Source: Perkinsela sp. pyNocScin1 (Eukaryota; Euglenozoa; Kinetoplastea; Prokinetoplastida; Perkinselidae). Taken from it: a stretch of 64,000 nucleotides of DNA. Below are positions 1-9,648 of this stretch, one piece after another. The stretch lies in the NCBI GenBank assembly GCA_964019655.1, contig CAXHTR010000002.1, forward strand, positions 372,001 through 436,000, read 5' to 3'. The position numbers and the translations under genes are program-made. The notes under the pieces were generated by a model. It did not search any database and was not told the origin of the DNA. It saw only the letters and a list, made by a program, of their open reading frames with translations. Numbering within the stretch: position 1 is the first letter of the stretch; each line of letters begins with the position of its first letter.

Positions 1-119
1 AACATGCCTTTATTACTTTTCAAACTTTTTTGAGAGGGAATGGATCATTTTGACACGGCTACCACGAAGGGCAAAGGTACGCTGCACAGAAAAATCGACC
101 TTGGATTGGGCGCCCATGG

Positions 120-1226
120 CTATCGCTCCTCTTCATGCCTCGTCTGCATTCTTCGTAGTAGCGAGCTGCCCCGGCGGAGGGACATCGTCGAGCCCACAGA
201 GCTCCGCTGCGGCGAGTCTTCATCGTCGAGAGGCCGGCGCTCAAACGCTGGTAGAACGGGCGCTGCTCTACCATGCAAGTCTGGCTGCTCTGTGGTGCTG
301 TCGGTGGCCTGATCGCTGTGCGCTAGCTGCGCTGGTGAGGCGTCTGTGCGCTGATCCTTGAGAAGCTCCATGCGTCTCAGCCTCAGCGGGGTGCTGGGCG
401 CGCCCGGGTTCCGTGTGCGGCGTACGCTCGAAGACTGGGCAGACTTGACTTCACCTTGGGGCTCGAGCAATGGCGCGAAGAGACTGAGGGAGCGGATGAT
501 TCCGGAAACGAGCACTATGAGAACCGTCGCCCCTTTGATGACGTAGACCAGAATGGGGTATACCATTGACAGAATACCCATGGCGATTCGCGGCCAGATG
601 TCTGTGCTAATGTCGGACTGCCCGGGAGCACGCCCGCGGAAGATGCCGTTCGTAAAAAACGCCTGCAACGAACGTGTGGGATGTGGTTTGTTCTTACCCA
701 TCTTGGAGAACAGGAGGCTGCGCTGCGGTGCCGCAGCGCCCACAGTGTCGTCAGAGCCAGTCAGGAAAGCGAGCTGCTGCTGTTGCTTCGTCACTTGCAT
801 TTGGAGCTTCTCTATTTTGAGGAGGAGCGAGGGCAGCGTCTTATTCTGTATGCCCGCCAGGTCGTCCGAAAAGCTCTGCTGCCTCTGCTCGATCGCGGGG
901 AGCTTCTGCATGAAAAACGGTCCGGCGAGCTCGGTGAGGGTCTCGAGGCTCATCGTGTGCTCGCCCTCGCGTGGGACGTACCCATGAACGCCGGTCTTTG
1001 GGTCACCAGCAGAGGCCGCGTAGAAATTTGTGTGCCAAGCCGGCGTCGCGGGCTCAGGGTGCTCTGCGTTCTCACTCGTCGGGTCAGACGGGCGTCCTGT
1101 GCTCGGGTTCGCATTTCGGCTATAGCGCGCCGAAGCGGCGCCCCACCGCTTTGACCGCCGGCGGTCAAAATCGCTTTCGCTCTCATCGACAGAAAAATTT
1201 CTGTCGGCAACATCGAAGGGCTGCAT
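120..1226 (-). CDS. Hypothetical protein with coiled coil and hydrophobic segment
   Basis: Not recognised. The 368-residue frame starts at an ATG. Residues 1-90 are polar and Ser/Arg/Pro-rich. Residues 105-155 are Gln- and Leu-rich and look like a short coiled coil (runs such as KIEKLQMQVTKQQQQ). Residues about 214-252 are strongly hydrophobic, long enough for one or two membrane passes. The tail from about 265 is Arg/Ser-rich with several RRM and RRG patches. It is the last gene of the leftward block, with 119 bases of window beyond it. PEX14 was considered because it also combines a hydrophobic segment and a coiled coil, but the order is reversed and its N-terminal domain is absent. A membrane-anchored protein with a basic cytosolic tail is the most that can be said. 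Confidence 0.6.
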   Translation of the reverse strand: MQPFDVADRNFSVDESESDFDRRRSKRWGAASARYSRNANPSTGRPSDPTSENAEHPEPATPAWHTNFYAASAGDPKTGVHGYVPREGEHTMSLETLTELAGPFFMQKLPAIEQRQQSFSDDLAGIQNKTLPSLLLKIEKLQMQVTKQQQQLAFLTGSDDTVGAAAPQRSLLFSKMGKNKPHPTRSLQAFFTNGIFRGRAPGQSDISTDIWPRIAMGILSMVYPILVYVIKGATVLIVLVSGIIRSLSLFAPLLEPQGEVKSAQSSSVRRTRNPGAPSTPLRLRRMELLKDQRTDASPAQLAHSDQATDSTTEQPDLHGRAAPVLPAFERRPLDDEDSPQRSSVGSTMSLRRGSSLLRRMQTRHEEER

Positions 1227-1317
1227 TTACATGAATAATACGAATTTCTGTATTTGGAAAGGGCTAGGTGCGATGCTTCAATCAATCAAATGAGACACTG
1301 ACAAGAACAAAAATTTA

Positions 1318-3381
1318 CTACGGCAGCGCATCTATTCCCTGTGGATTGAGCCGCCAAGCCCACGGATTGCGCTCTTCGCGCTTTTCAGATACCGCCACCT
1401 GGGCATCGCTTCCCACGGCCCCGCCCTCGCCGTCACTCGATCCGTGCGGGGCAGACCGCTGCCGCGCTGTTTCAGCGGCGTGCGCGAGGGCTTGGTGCAC
1501 AGTGCGCACACCGGTGCCCCAGAAGAGGATCGGCTCGGTCGGCAGCGCAACGCTCGTGCCAAAGAGCGAGACCCTCCAGGACTGCTTGCTCTGTTCGAAT
1601 GGATTCCCCTTCAGCACGTCATCAGACTGCTTGATGTCGCGGAGTTGCCGCGCAGCGGACGCTGAGACGTACACCGACGGCAGGGGCACTGGCAGCTGCT
1701 GTGGGCGCTCCGCCTCTTCGAAAAGGGAGCACCACTTGTAGTCAGCCTTGACATCGTCCTCGAGCGTTCGGATGAGCCGGAGGGTTCGCTCTGCGCTCTT
1801 CTGCATCCGCAACCGGTCAACTTCGGTCTTTAACGCTTTTGGGTCCTTTTGGTGGATGGCATCGACGATGCGCTCCTTCGTTGTTCGCGATGTGCTGCCT
1901 GAAACCTGAGAATCAGATTTGAACTGCGCATGGCACCGATCGATCACTTTCTGTACGCACGCTTGGATCTCCGCGTGGAGCGCACAGACCTCTTTGTTCG
2001 CGAGATCACCGCCAAGCTCGCTGATTTTCTCGAGCCGGTCGGTGACGACTGCGCGCTCTGCGTCCATGTCCACGCTGGCGTACTTGACGGCCTTTGCACG
2101 CATCCGATTGATCTGCGATTGCATAAAAGAGAAGGCGAGATGCCGCATGCGGCGCATCTGAAGCGAGGGCGCCTCCTTTCCAGAGAAGAGCAGCGCAGTA
2201 AAGTTTGTGACGGCGTCAAAGCGCTTCTTAGCAGCGCGCTGCGTGGCGCTGCCCTTCGAGTCACTGTGCTCCAGGTCGACGATCGACTTGAGCTTGCCAT
2301 ACTCCGGCAATGCTTCGAGTGGGTACAGCAAGTGCTGCTCGTACCAGCGCTTCGCCCAGTCGATGGGCTCGCACGCGTCGAGCTTGGCGAAGTATTGCAC
2401 GGCGTCCATCTGGCTCACGAGGCCCGCATCAAGCGAGAGGAGAGAGGCGAGCCTGTCCGTGTACTCGTCCAGCTTTTCGTCGGCCTCTGAGTGCGTGAAG
2501 CCGCTCTTGGACGTCAATCGGTTCAGGACCTCAAGCTTCTCGAGGAACGCCTCCTGCTCCCGAAGCCGTTCGCTGATTACCTTTTGGGTTTGTGTATCGA
2601 TGCCAAACTTCGCAGCGCTGGACGCCTTCGACTTTCGCTTTGGGTACTGCACAGAGCCATCAGAGCTCCCCATGAAGTTCAGAATTGTCTGCTTGGTCGA
2701 CTCGAGCGACGTGAGGCGGTCCTTTGCGCGCTGCCTGACGGCCTCGTGCAGACGATGGTCTGCATACTTGTACATGTTGGCGAGGTGGCTCTGCACCATG
2801 TGATGGAGTGACTCCGACATTGATGCGATCTTCCGGCGCTCGGCCTCAGTGCTCACGCCAGCGCGGCGCTTCTCGATGTAGTCCTTGAAGACCTGCTTGA
2901 AGTGGATCTGTGCGTACTCAATGTTCTTCGCTTGGTGCGGCTCGAAGTTCGCCGCGTCAGCGGACTCCATCATGGCCTCTGACACAGTGATGCGACGCCC
3001 GTGCGTGTCCATCGAGAAGGGTAGGCTTGCTTTCATGCGCTGGTACGGGTTCGTGATCATGTTGGGGCTGAGCTGTACGCGGTGCTGCGTTGTCTCGTAG
3101 TATCGCCGGCGCTGCTGCTCCGTGACGTCTGCTGGGCTTGTCTGCAGCTGGTTTCGCGTGAAGCGAACGAAGATCGACTTTTCGTCGTTCGGCAGGTGTT
3201 CCCACTCTGTGTCGCTCATCGACTTCACCTTTTCGGACAGCTCTCGCGCACGGTCGTCGAAGCCCGGGTTCTGTGGCAGTGACGAAAAGTACGGTGATCG
3301 ATTGCCCTCAAAAGCAGCGGGCGCAGCCTCAGCAGAGACGTGGCGAACCCGGCGCTGCATGAGCTTTAGCGACCGATGCAT
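1318..3381 (-). CDS. Hypothetical protein, probably mitochondrial
   Basis: Not recognised; 687 residues from an ATG. The first 17 residues (MHRSLKLMQRRVRHVSA) contain Arg, Lys and His but no acidic residue and could form an amphipathic helix, which suggests a mitochondrial presequence. The rest is mostly charged and helical, with many Lys/Arg/Glu stretches and no Cys-pair motif or membrane span. Size and charge fit the large lineage-specific mitoribosomal or assembly proteins of kinetoplastids, but no family signature was seen, so this is only inference. It lies 91 bases from the next gene on the same strand. Confidence 0.65.
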   Translation of the reverse strand: MHRSLKLMQRRVRHVSAEAAPAAFEGNRSPYFSSLPQNPGFDDRARELSEKVKSMSDTEWEHLPNDEKSIFVRFTRNQLQTSPADVTEQQRRRYYETTQHRVQLSPNMITNPYQRMKASLPFSMDTHGRRITVSEAMMESADAANFEPHQAKNIEYAQIHFKQVFKDYIEKRRAGVSTEAERRKIASMSESLHHMVQSHLANMYKYADHRLHEAVRQRAKDRLTSLESTKQTILNFMGSSDGSVQYPKRKSKASSAAKFGIDTQTQKVISERLREQEAFLEKLEVLNRLTSKSGFTHSEADEKLDEYTDRLASLLSLDAGLVSQMDAVQYFAKLDACEPIDWAKRWYEQHLLYPLEALPEYGKLKSIVDLEHSDSKGSATQRAAKKRFDAVTNFTALLFSGKEAPSLQMRRMRHLAFSFMQSQINRMRAKAVKYASVDMDAERAVVTDRLEKISELGGDLANKEVCALHAEIQACVQKVIDRCHAQFKSDSQVSGSTSRTTKERIVDAIHQKDPKALKTEVDRLRMQKSAERTLRLIRTLEDDVKADYKWCSLFEEAERPQQLPVPLPSVYVSASAARQLRDIKQSDDVLKGNPFEQSKQSWRVSLFGTSVALPTEPILFWGTGVRTVHQALAHAAETARQRSAPHGSSDGEGGAVGSDAQVAVSEKREERNPWAWRLNPQGIDALP

Positions 3382-3471
3382 TGCAAGGATAAAATACTAG
3401 AGGAAAGTATAATAATGATTAATTAAAGTTGCAGACGTGTCAGAGACAGTACACCGTGCAAAGTCAGATAG

Positions 3472-6372
3472 CTACTGCTCTTTCATAAACTTGCCGCACA
3501 GAATCATCCACTGAGCGAAGCGCTCGTAAAACTGTAAAAGCTCATCCTCGTTGCCTCTGTCTCTTGCAATGCGCTGCACCCAGTGTATCCGCTGCCCAAC
3601 ATCTGCACCTTCCTTTGCGCGCGACTGAAAAATTCGGTTGATGAGCAAGAACGGCGGCCCAGGACTTCGATTCTTCTCGGCGGCTAGTTTTTCACGAAAC
3701 ACAGCGCTCTGCGCGTCGAGGCTGCGTGCCCGCACAATGGCAGCTGGTACGTCGAGCTGTGCCCGCTTGAAGTAGTCAAGTGCCCCTTTTGTCGGGAGAT
3801 TGAACCCATTGAACGATGCGTCTACCTCACGAAAGCAAAATGCAGCCCATTCGATGATGCGCTGCCTCGCAGTGAATACATCTGTGAAAGTAATCGGGAA
3901 GAGCACCTCGGGAAAGGGTGGGTAATGGCGGTGAGAGACTTCACCCTTCGCGACGATGCGAATGTCTCGGATGTCCCAGCGCTCGGCGCTCGTGACGCGG
4001 AACATGGGAAATGAGAGGGCGTCGCTAAACGTACCACCGAGCTCCAAGTGGATGGAATTCGCGTTGTACCGACCGAGGGAAGTCGCAAGAATAGTAAACT
4101 CTCGCGAGAACACGAACTGCGCGATATACTCGGAGTCGAACGGGGTGACCAGGTTTCGAGACTGGATCCGCATAGACTCGCAGTGGGGACACAGTGCAAA
4201 GCTAGTTGGAAGCTCTGGCGCGTGCGAGTGGAGCGGAAGCGCTGTCCGTCCTTTGAGGAGACGGTCCGCGCGATCATTGACCTGGAGAATCTTCCATTGC
4301 TCTTCGAAGAAAAACCATGCAATAATATAGTTTGTGCTGGGAAAGACAGAACGGTAGCACACCATGTATCCACAGCGGCACGCGTCGGGATCGAAGGGCT
4401 CTGTGAGCATCTTTCGGAGAAACGCATTCGCCTTCGTAAAGCACGTCGGGATCTGCAAAAACGCGAGTGTCCCGAGATTTGGCAAGCCACTGACTTCAAG
4501 CTTGTAATAGTGGCTGAACACGATCTCCTTGCTGAGCGCACCTATCTGCCCTATCAGCTTTCTATTCCGGGTCATCAAGTTGACGAGCTCGTCCATTTGG
4601 ACATTTTTGTTGAACCGCTTGTCGTTGAAAAAGAGGAGCGACAGTGTTGCAGGGTTTCGTGTGTGCAAGCCGTCGCGCACGAATGCGCTGCTTTGCACTG
4701 TGTTTACAGAGCGCTCCTTTGAGTTCCTTTTTAAGAGGAACGGCTCCTCGCGAAAGGCGTTCTGCAGTATGTAGGCATCTATATGGTCGGGGCTCTTCTG
4801 TATGTCCACACTCGTCCAGAGAGCTTCATTGAATAATGCATCTGTGAGACCCCCGAGCGACTTCGTGTCTGACAGTATGTGGGATAGAAATACGGCCGGG
4901 CCTTCTGCAGTGCCATACTCACGCGATGGCTGTGTCTGTTGAGAGCCAAAGTATCGATCGATGCGCACGACGAGGTCTGAGGCGTATGCCTCATCAATAA
5001 CGCCGTGCGCGTGGCGAGCGACCAGCTGAATAAAGTACAAGATGCGGTGGACTGGGGTGCACGATACGATCGCGAATATGTGCAGTAAGTGGGTGAGATA
5101 AGGCTCTATGAACACTTCGCAGGAAATTTGTGGCTGAAATTGCGACTCAACGGTCTGCCCATGCGAGTCATACCAATCCTTAATCCAGCTCGCCAGTTCA
5201 TCGTAAATGCTGCTGCTACTCGTTGTTGAGGCAAAACTGCGAATGCGTTGGAAGAATACGAGTAAAAAGCAGCAATGCATTTGCTCTTCTGTTATGTCTA
5301 AGTGAGCGAATGGCCGAACGAGCGCATCACCAGTGATCGACGGTATTTCCGCAATATACCGCCCGGGGTAGCTCAGAAAGTAAAGGACATCATGCATGAG
5401 GTCAATGCACTTCGGGTTCTGGAGGCTGGGTATCCACTTATCAAGCCCGAGAATTCGGCAGAACGACAAAATTTTTTGCATGTTGGCATCTTCAGTACGC
5501 CTCCGAAACACGCCTCGAATTTCAGGCACTCCTGAGCTTTCTGCGCGGAGTTCCAGAGGTAAAAACATGTGCATGTCGTGCACTGAAATGCTGTTGTGGG
5601 TTGTCTGCGCCTGATAAAGCCAATACAGGAGAGGTGTTGGTGGCTGAACTGTCTCTCTTAGCGAAGTCACAAGGAACGGCTCGCTCGCAGAAAGCTGTAA
5701 GTGCGAGTCCACATAGATTCGAGCGAACGGAATAAGTCGCCGAAGCATATCGAGAGACAGGGAGCACACATCACGCACAACGAAGTAGAAGCACCACCAA
5801 GCGTGCGGCGAGTCTATGTCACACTCGACATCCGCGATATTCTTTAGCCGGCAAATAGTTGTGAATGCGTTCGCAACATCTGCGAATATCTCCCATGGTA
5901 TATGAAAAGCATTGCCAGCCACAGAAGTGAAGCCGGGTATGTGTTTCTTGGCGAAGGCACTGCCTGTGAACGCGCGTGCGACCTCATCGAGGCGGAAGAA
6001 TAGGTCAACAAAGTCGACTTCGGTGCATTGAGTTTCGTCGTCTTTTCTTTGAAACCTTTGATCCCTCGGCTCGTCCTCATCCTCAAAGTCACCCGTCACA
6101 TTCGAGATGCTCTTCTCGAGGAACACGTCCGTGAAGCATGTCATGCAGCTATACGGCACATCTTCCTCGCCGCCCACAGACCAGTTATCGGCCATGCCGC
6201 ACGATGGACACTTTTGCGGTCGATTCGCCCACCATTTCACGAAAAGACGGATATCAACCCTATTTGACTCGAGCACCGCACGAGACGGGATTCCATTTCC
6301 AATATTTTCGACAGGCAAATTTCGCAGCCCATGAAAGAGCACTCGGTGCTCATCGACCGTGAGAAAGTTCAT
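3472..6372 (-). CDS. Large hypothetical protein with N-terminal zinc-binding cysteines
   Basis: Not recognised; 966 residues from an ATG. Two Cys pairs near the N-terminus, C55-x2-C58 and C76-x2-C79, can form a small zinc ribbon (CPSCG...CMTC). An acidic stretch (DFEDEDEPRDQ) follows. The remainder looks globular, rich in aromatic residues, with no transmembrane run or nucleotide-binding motif; a later Cys-x-Cys and a Cys-x2-Cys (CPHC) hint at further metal or structural sites. The frame is open throughout with no sign of decay, and it is one of the largest proteins in the window without an assignable family. Confidence 0.65.
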   Translation of the reverse strand: MNFLTVDEHRVLFHGLRNLPVENIGNGIPSRAVLESNRVDIRLFVKWWANRPQKCPSCGMADNWSVGGEEDVPYSCMTCFTDVFLEKSISNVTGDFEDEDEPRDQRFQRKDDETQCTEVDFVDLFFRLDEVARAFTGSAFAKKHIPGFTSVAGNAFHIPWEIFADVANAFTTICRLKNIADVECDIDSPHAWWCFYFVVRDVCSLSLDMLRRLIPFARIYVDSHLQLSASEPFLVTSLRETVQPPTPLLYWLYQAQTTHNSISVHDMHMFLPLELRAESSGVPEIRGVFRRRTEDANMQKILSFCRILGLDKWIPSLQNPKCIDLMHDVLYFLSYPGRYIAEIPSITGDALVRPFAHLDITEEQMHCCFLLVFFQRIRSFASTTSSSSIYDELASWIKDWYDSHGQTVESQFQPQISCEVFIEPYLTHLLHIFAIVSCTPVHRILYFIQLVARHAHGVIDEAYASDLVVRIDRYFGSQQTQPSREYGTAEGPAVFLSHILSDTKSLGGLTDALFNEALWTSVDIQKSPDHIDAYILQNAFREEPFLLKRNSKERSVNTVQSSAFVRDGLHTRNPATLSLLFFNDKRFNKNVQMDELVNLMTRNRKLIGQIGALSKEIVFSHYYKLEVSGLPNLGTLAFLQIPTCFTKANAFLRKMLTEPFDPDACRCGYMVCYRSVFPSTNYIIAWFFFEEQWKILQVNDRADRLLKGRTALPLHSHAPELPTSFALCPHCESMRIQSRNLVTPFDSEYIAQFVFSREFTILATSLGRYNANSIHLELGGTFSDALSFPMFRVTSAERWDIRDIRIVAKGEVSHRHYPPFPEVLFPITFTDVFTARQRIIEWAAFCFREVDASFNGFNLPTKGALDYFKRAQLDVPAAIVRARSLDAQSAVFREKLAAEKNRSPGPPFLLINRIFQSRAKEGADVGQRIHWVQRIARDRGNEDELLQFYERFAQWMILCGKFMKEQ

Positions 6373-6485
6373 AGCATTGAAAGATTAAGTAAATTGTAAG
6401 AGCATCTACACTCTCAGAAAGAAGCCCACTCGAATAGCTGCAAAAAGACACAGATGATGCTGGTTCGAGCATTGCTGATTGGTGC

Positions 6486-7721
6486 CTAGGCGTAGTAGTT
6501 CAAGTCCATTTTTTTCTTTGCTTGCACGGCACTGATACCGTCCAAGAAATCCTCATGACCGATCTTGTCCATGTCCCGACGTATCGCGAGCATTCCAGCT
6601 TCAATGCAGATCGCCTTGAGCTGGGCACCATTCATATCTGGGCAGCACTTTGCCAGCTCTGCAAAGTTCACGGATTCATCGAGATTCATTTTCTTCGCGT
6701 GAATTTCGAGAATTTCTCCACGTCCATGCTCATCAGGCAAAGGAAACTCAACCTTTCTATCGAGCCGACCGCTACGGAGAAGTGCTGGGTCAAGGACATC
6801 AATGCGATTCGTCGCTGCGAGCACTTTGATGTCATCGTGGGAGTGGAAACCATCGAGCTGGGATAGAAGCTCAAGCATTGTCCGCTGCACCTCACGCTCA
6901 CCATGCTGGTCGTTATCACTGCGACGAATGCCTATCGCATCGAGCTCATCGATGAAAATAATTGCTGGGGCTTTCTGTTTAGCGAGCTCAAACGCGTCGC
7001 GCACTATCTTCGCACCGTCCCCGATATACATCTGCACGAGCTGTGGCGCAGCAAGCTTCAAGAAGACGCAGCCACTTTGCGCAGCGCATGCTCGAGCAAG
7101 CTGCGTTTTACCTGTGCCTGGAGGGCCGTACAGCAAAACGCCTTTTGGCGGCTTGATTCCGATTTTCTTGTATCGATCTTTGGCCGTGATTGGTAAAACA
7201 ACTGCTTCAATAATTTCTCGTATCTGTGTGCCTAGTCCGCCTAAAGACTCGAATGTGTCTTTCGGTTTTTCATCAACGATCATCGCTTTTGCGCGCGAGT
7301 CAAATTCTGCTGGCAATTTTTCTAAAATGAGGTAGGAGTCACGGTTTGTCCCCACAAGGTCACCCGGCTTGAGCTCTTCAGGCTTGACTAGACCGATGAC
7401 TGGCAGGAATATTGTTTGGCGTGTCGATGTCTTAATGACTGCACACTTACCCTTGCGCTTCGAGTCAATGTTAACGTTTGCCCCGTCTGTTTCTTGGATT
7501 AGCCCAGTGGACGTATTGGAGTCAAAAATTTCACACACAGTGGAAACAAGGTATGGCAGCTGTTGGTTGAGCTTAAGCTTATCCTTGTTCATTTTGATGT
7601 ACTCCTTCTGTCGCTTAATATCGCTCTTAAGATGGGTCTCGACTTGCTTGAGCGCCTGTAGCTCAGTGCTTAAGAGGCTTATGTGTCTCTCGATTTCTTC
7701 AACGGTTTTAAAGTCTTCCAT
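6486..7721 (-). CDS. RPT5: 26S proteasome regulatory ATPase RPT5
   Basis: One of six AAA ATPases forming the base ring of the 19S particle, which unfolds ubiquitinated substrates and opens the 20S gate. Seen: an N-terminal coiled coil (about residues 5-55), an OB-like segment around 60-145, Walker A GPPGTGKT (about 199-206), Walker B IIFIDE (about 254-259), the AAA arginine-finger region [12 protein letters not shown], and a C-terminal YYA. That HbYX-type tail inserts into the alpha ring and is characteristic of RPT5. The frame extends six codons upstream to a TTG; the ATG at 7721 gives 411 residues, a normal family length. Confidence 0.93.
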   Translation of the reverse strand: MEDFKTVEEIERHISLLSTELQALKQVETHLKSDIKRQKEYIKMNKDKLKLNQQLPYLVSTVCEIFDSNTSTGLIQETDGANVNIDSKRKGKCAVIKTSTRQTIFLPVIGLVKPEELKPGDLVGTNRDSYLILEKLPAEFDSRAKAMIVDEKPKDTFESLGGLGTQIREIIEAVVLPITAKDRYKKIGIKPPKGVLLYGPPGTGKTQLARACAAQSGCVFLKLAAPQLVQMYIGDGAKIVRDAFELAKQKAPAIIFIDELDAIGIRRSDNDQHGEREVQRTMLELLSQLDGFHSHDDIKVLAATNRIDVLDPALLRSGRLDRKVEFPLPDEHGRGEILEIHAKKMNLDESVNFAELAKCCPDMNGAQLKAICIEAGMLAIRRDMDKIGHEDFLDGISAVQAKKKMDLNYYA

Positions 7722-7859
7722 TTCAGCACTTATTGACAATAAAATTTAAATACGCAGCGTAACTGATTACGGTAATATTGCGCAAAGCAATGCCACGTCT
7801 GCATACAACTACCCGCCTTCTACGATACCTCAATGTATCCCCGAAAAATTTGCGAAGTT

Positions 7860-8537
7860 TTAGACAGGCATGGGTAAGGCATGCTGTCTGACCTCAGGCT
7901 GCTTATTGGTACTCACCAGCTGAAGCAACGCCTCTCGCCCATCGCAAACTTGTGGAAGCTCCTCTAGGAGCGTGCTCACTTCGGCCTCCAGTAATAGAGA
8001 TGGCTCATGCATACGATGTGACTCAAGTACACACGTAGCTTCCTTGCATACTATTTCATATGCACTCGAGTCACTCTGAAGTTTCATTCGGAGTGCCTTA
8101 ATGATAGACAATCGGCAAAAATCATTTATAAAAACACCTGATACTTTTAGCTCTTCATATAGAGAAAGCACTTGCTGCCACGCATTACAGCGCGCACAAG
8201 CAGCGAGTGTCTGTTCAGCGCAGTCCGTCTCAAATGTGATGCCTTCTTGACGCATTTGCGCATGAATTAGGAGAGCCTGATGCCACTGCTTATCGCGATT
8301 ACAAATTTTCAGAATGTGGGCGTAATTATACGAAGAGTATGGCACGCCCTCATTGCGTGCGACGTGCCAGAGCTCAGCAGCGCGAAACCATGAGTTTGAA
8401 TTCTTTGACATCTCGCGCTGGAGCGCATATATGTGCCCGAACTGGTGCATGTACCCACCTGAGAATCTTGGGATCGTTGCCTGACCGAGCCGAAAGCTCG
8501 GTAACGGCTGGCAGGCAGGTGAAGGCTTCTTGGACAT
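7860..8537 (-). CDS. Pentatricopeptide repeat (PPR) protein
   Basis: A 225-residue protein with at least two recognisable 35-residue PPR units in tandem: about 53-87 (YNYAHILKICNRDKQWHQAL...) and 88-122 (CAEQTLAACARCNAWQQVL...), each with the paired-helix pattern. Further degenerate helices follow. PPR proteins bind single-stranded RNA and in kinetoplastids act almost entirely in the mitochondrion, on the mitoribosome or in mRNA processing. The N-terminus has Lys and Arg without acidic residues and could be an import signal. It lies next to the RsfS-like gene, consistent with a mitochondrial translation setting. The exact target is unknown. Confidence 0.75.
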   Translation of the reverse strand: MSKKPSPACQPLPSFRLGQATIPRFSGGYMHQFGHIYALQREMSKNSNSWFRAAELWHVARNEGVPYSSYNYAHILKICNRDKQWHQALLIHAQMRQEGITFETDCAEQTLAACARCNAWQQVLSLYEELKVSGVFINDFCRLSIIKALRMKLQSDSSAYEIVCKEATCVLESHRMHEPSLLLEAEVSTLLEELPQVCDGREALLQLVSTNKQPEVRQHALPMPV

Positions 8538-8645
8538 GTCGTGAAACAGAAGCTACTGCGGCATTTGTAAAGGGTGCAAGCAATCGATACAAAACGAAAT
8601 TTGATACATAATATGAAATATTTGGTATTCAGCACCTCCCATCGA

Positions 8646-9584
8646 CTAGTATTGCCGAAGCAAAGTCTCACGACAATAGTCGTTCTCGAAATCCTCCAAG
8701 TCTTGTAAATTCAAGGTGAGAGACCAAAGCCCGTGAGAAGCTATTCCTCTGCCTTCACTTATAGCGTGGTGACAGAAATCGAGCGGGTCCATCGATGAAG
8801 TCAGCACCCATTTGCGCTCGAACTTGGCCTTCGCCCTGAACTGCTCTGTCATAAGATTCACTACGATGCGACCGACTGTAATGGGCTCCCAGTCTGTTTC
8901 CTGTAGGATTCGGTTCATCTTTGCAGTGTTTGTAAAGCGATCAAGCTCCTGCACAGCCCACGAGACGAGGTTGATATGCCGCGTTCCGTGGCATGAGGCA
9001 AATATGAGGAAATCAAAGACGCTTTTCTTATTTTGTGCGTTGACAACAGTGACATCCCAGGCCTTATTTTTTTTCAGGCACTCCACGAGAAGGTCAACGT
9101 CTTCGATGCATGCAGCACGCGAATCTTGCCAAGCCTCATCAATTTTACCGTCAATGTCCATTTCGAGCACATCCTCAGCCTTCCTTGCATCGTCAAAGGG
9201 AAGCTGTATGTGAGGGACACTCGTCAGCTCTGACCTATCATCAGCCTTTGCTTTGTTCATAGGCTTCACTATATCTTCTTGTTCGTTTCTCCTTATTGGC
9301 TGCCCTAATCTGCTATACTTAGCATTCGGAAGATCCATCGTCTCGCGGTTCACCGTGGTATCATAGAGTGCGTTCTGACTTTCAGGGGCGTTCTGGTACA
9401 CAAAGTCATCGTCCACAAAGCTCGTAGTTGTCTTGGCCTTTTGCACTTCTTGCGAACGCTCAAAAAAGATGCGCTCAGATGCAGAAAAGCTACTGTGCTC
9501 CACTTTTTGAAAAAATAAACCAGACAGCCTGATCCCGAGATGAGGGACAGACCGGAACATGTGGACTGAAGTGCCAAAGAGCAT
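8646..9584 (-). CDS. RsfS/Iojap-family mitochondrial ribosome factor (MALSU1-like)
   Basis: 312 residues from an ATG. Residues about 160-260 fit the RsfS/Iojap/DUF143 fold: LLVECLKKNKAWDVTVVNAQ, then DFLIFASCHGTRHINLVSWA, then a conserved-looking DWEPITVGRIVVNLMTEQFR, matching the family's (L)..AxDi..l, dy.vias..s..h and W..ldlgdvvvh..... elements. Family members bind uL14 on the large ribosomal subunit and block premature joining or aid assembly; the mitochondrial form is MALSU1. The N-terminal 30 residues lack acidic residues up to about residue 29 and could be a presequence. The roughly 130-residue linker before the domain is not conserved in bacterial homologues. Confidence 0.75.
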   Translation of the reverse strand: MLFGTSVHMFRSVPHLGIRLSGLFFQKVEHSSFSASERIFFERSQEVQKAKTTTSFVDDDFVYQNAPESQNALYDTTVNRETMDLPNAKYSRLGQPIRRNEQEDIVKPMNKAKADDRSELTSVPHIQLPFDDARKAEDVLEMDIDGKIDEAWQDSRAACIEDVDLLVECLKKNKAWDVTVVNAQNKKSVFDFLIFASCHGTRHINLVSWAVQELDRFTNTAKMNRILQETDWEPITVGRIVVNLMTEQFRAKAKFERKWVLTSSMDPLDFCHHAISEGRGIASHGLWSLTLNLQDLEDFENDYCRETLLRQY

Positions 9585-9648
9585 AAAAATACATAACTGG
9601 AAAGACGCATATCAATTTCAGTATTTTTAAGAGCCCTGATAACTTTTT

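Noticed and set aside
120-1226. PEX14 as an identity for the first gene
   Set aside because: Coiled coil precedes the hydrophobic segment, opposite to PEX14, and the conserved N-terminal PEX5-binding domain is not present.
1930-2490. 186-codon plus-strand frame inside the 687-residue gene
   Set aside because: Antisense to an intact longer frame in the direction of the block; amino-acid composition is that of a shadow frame.
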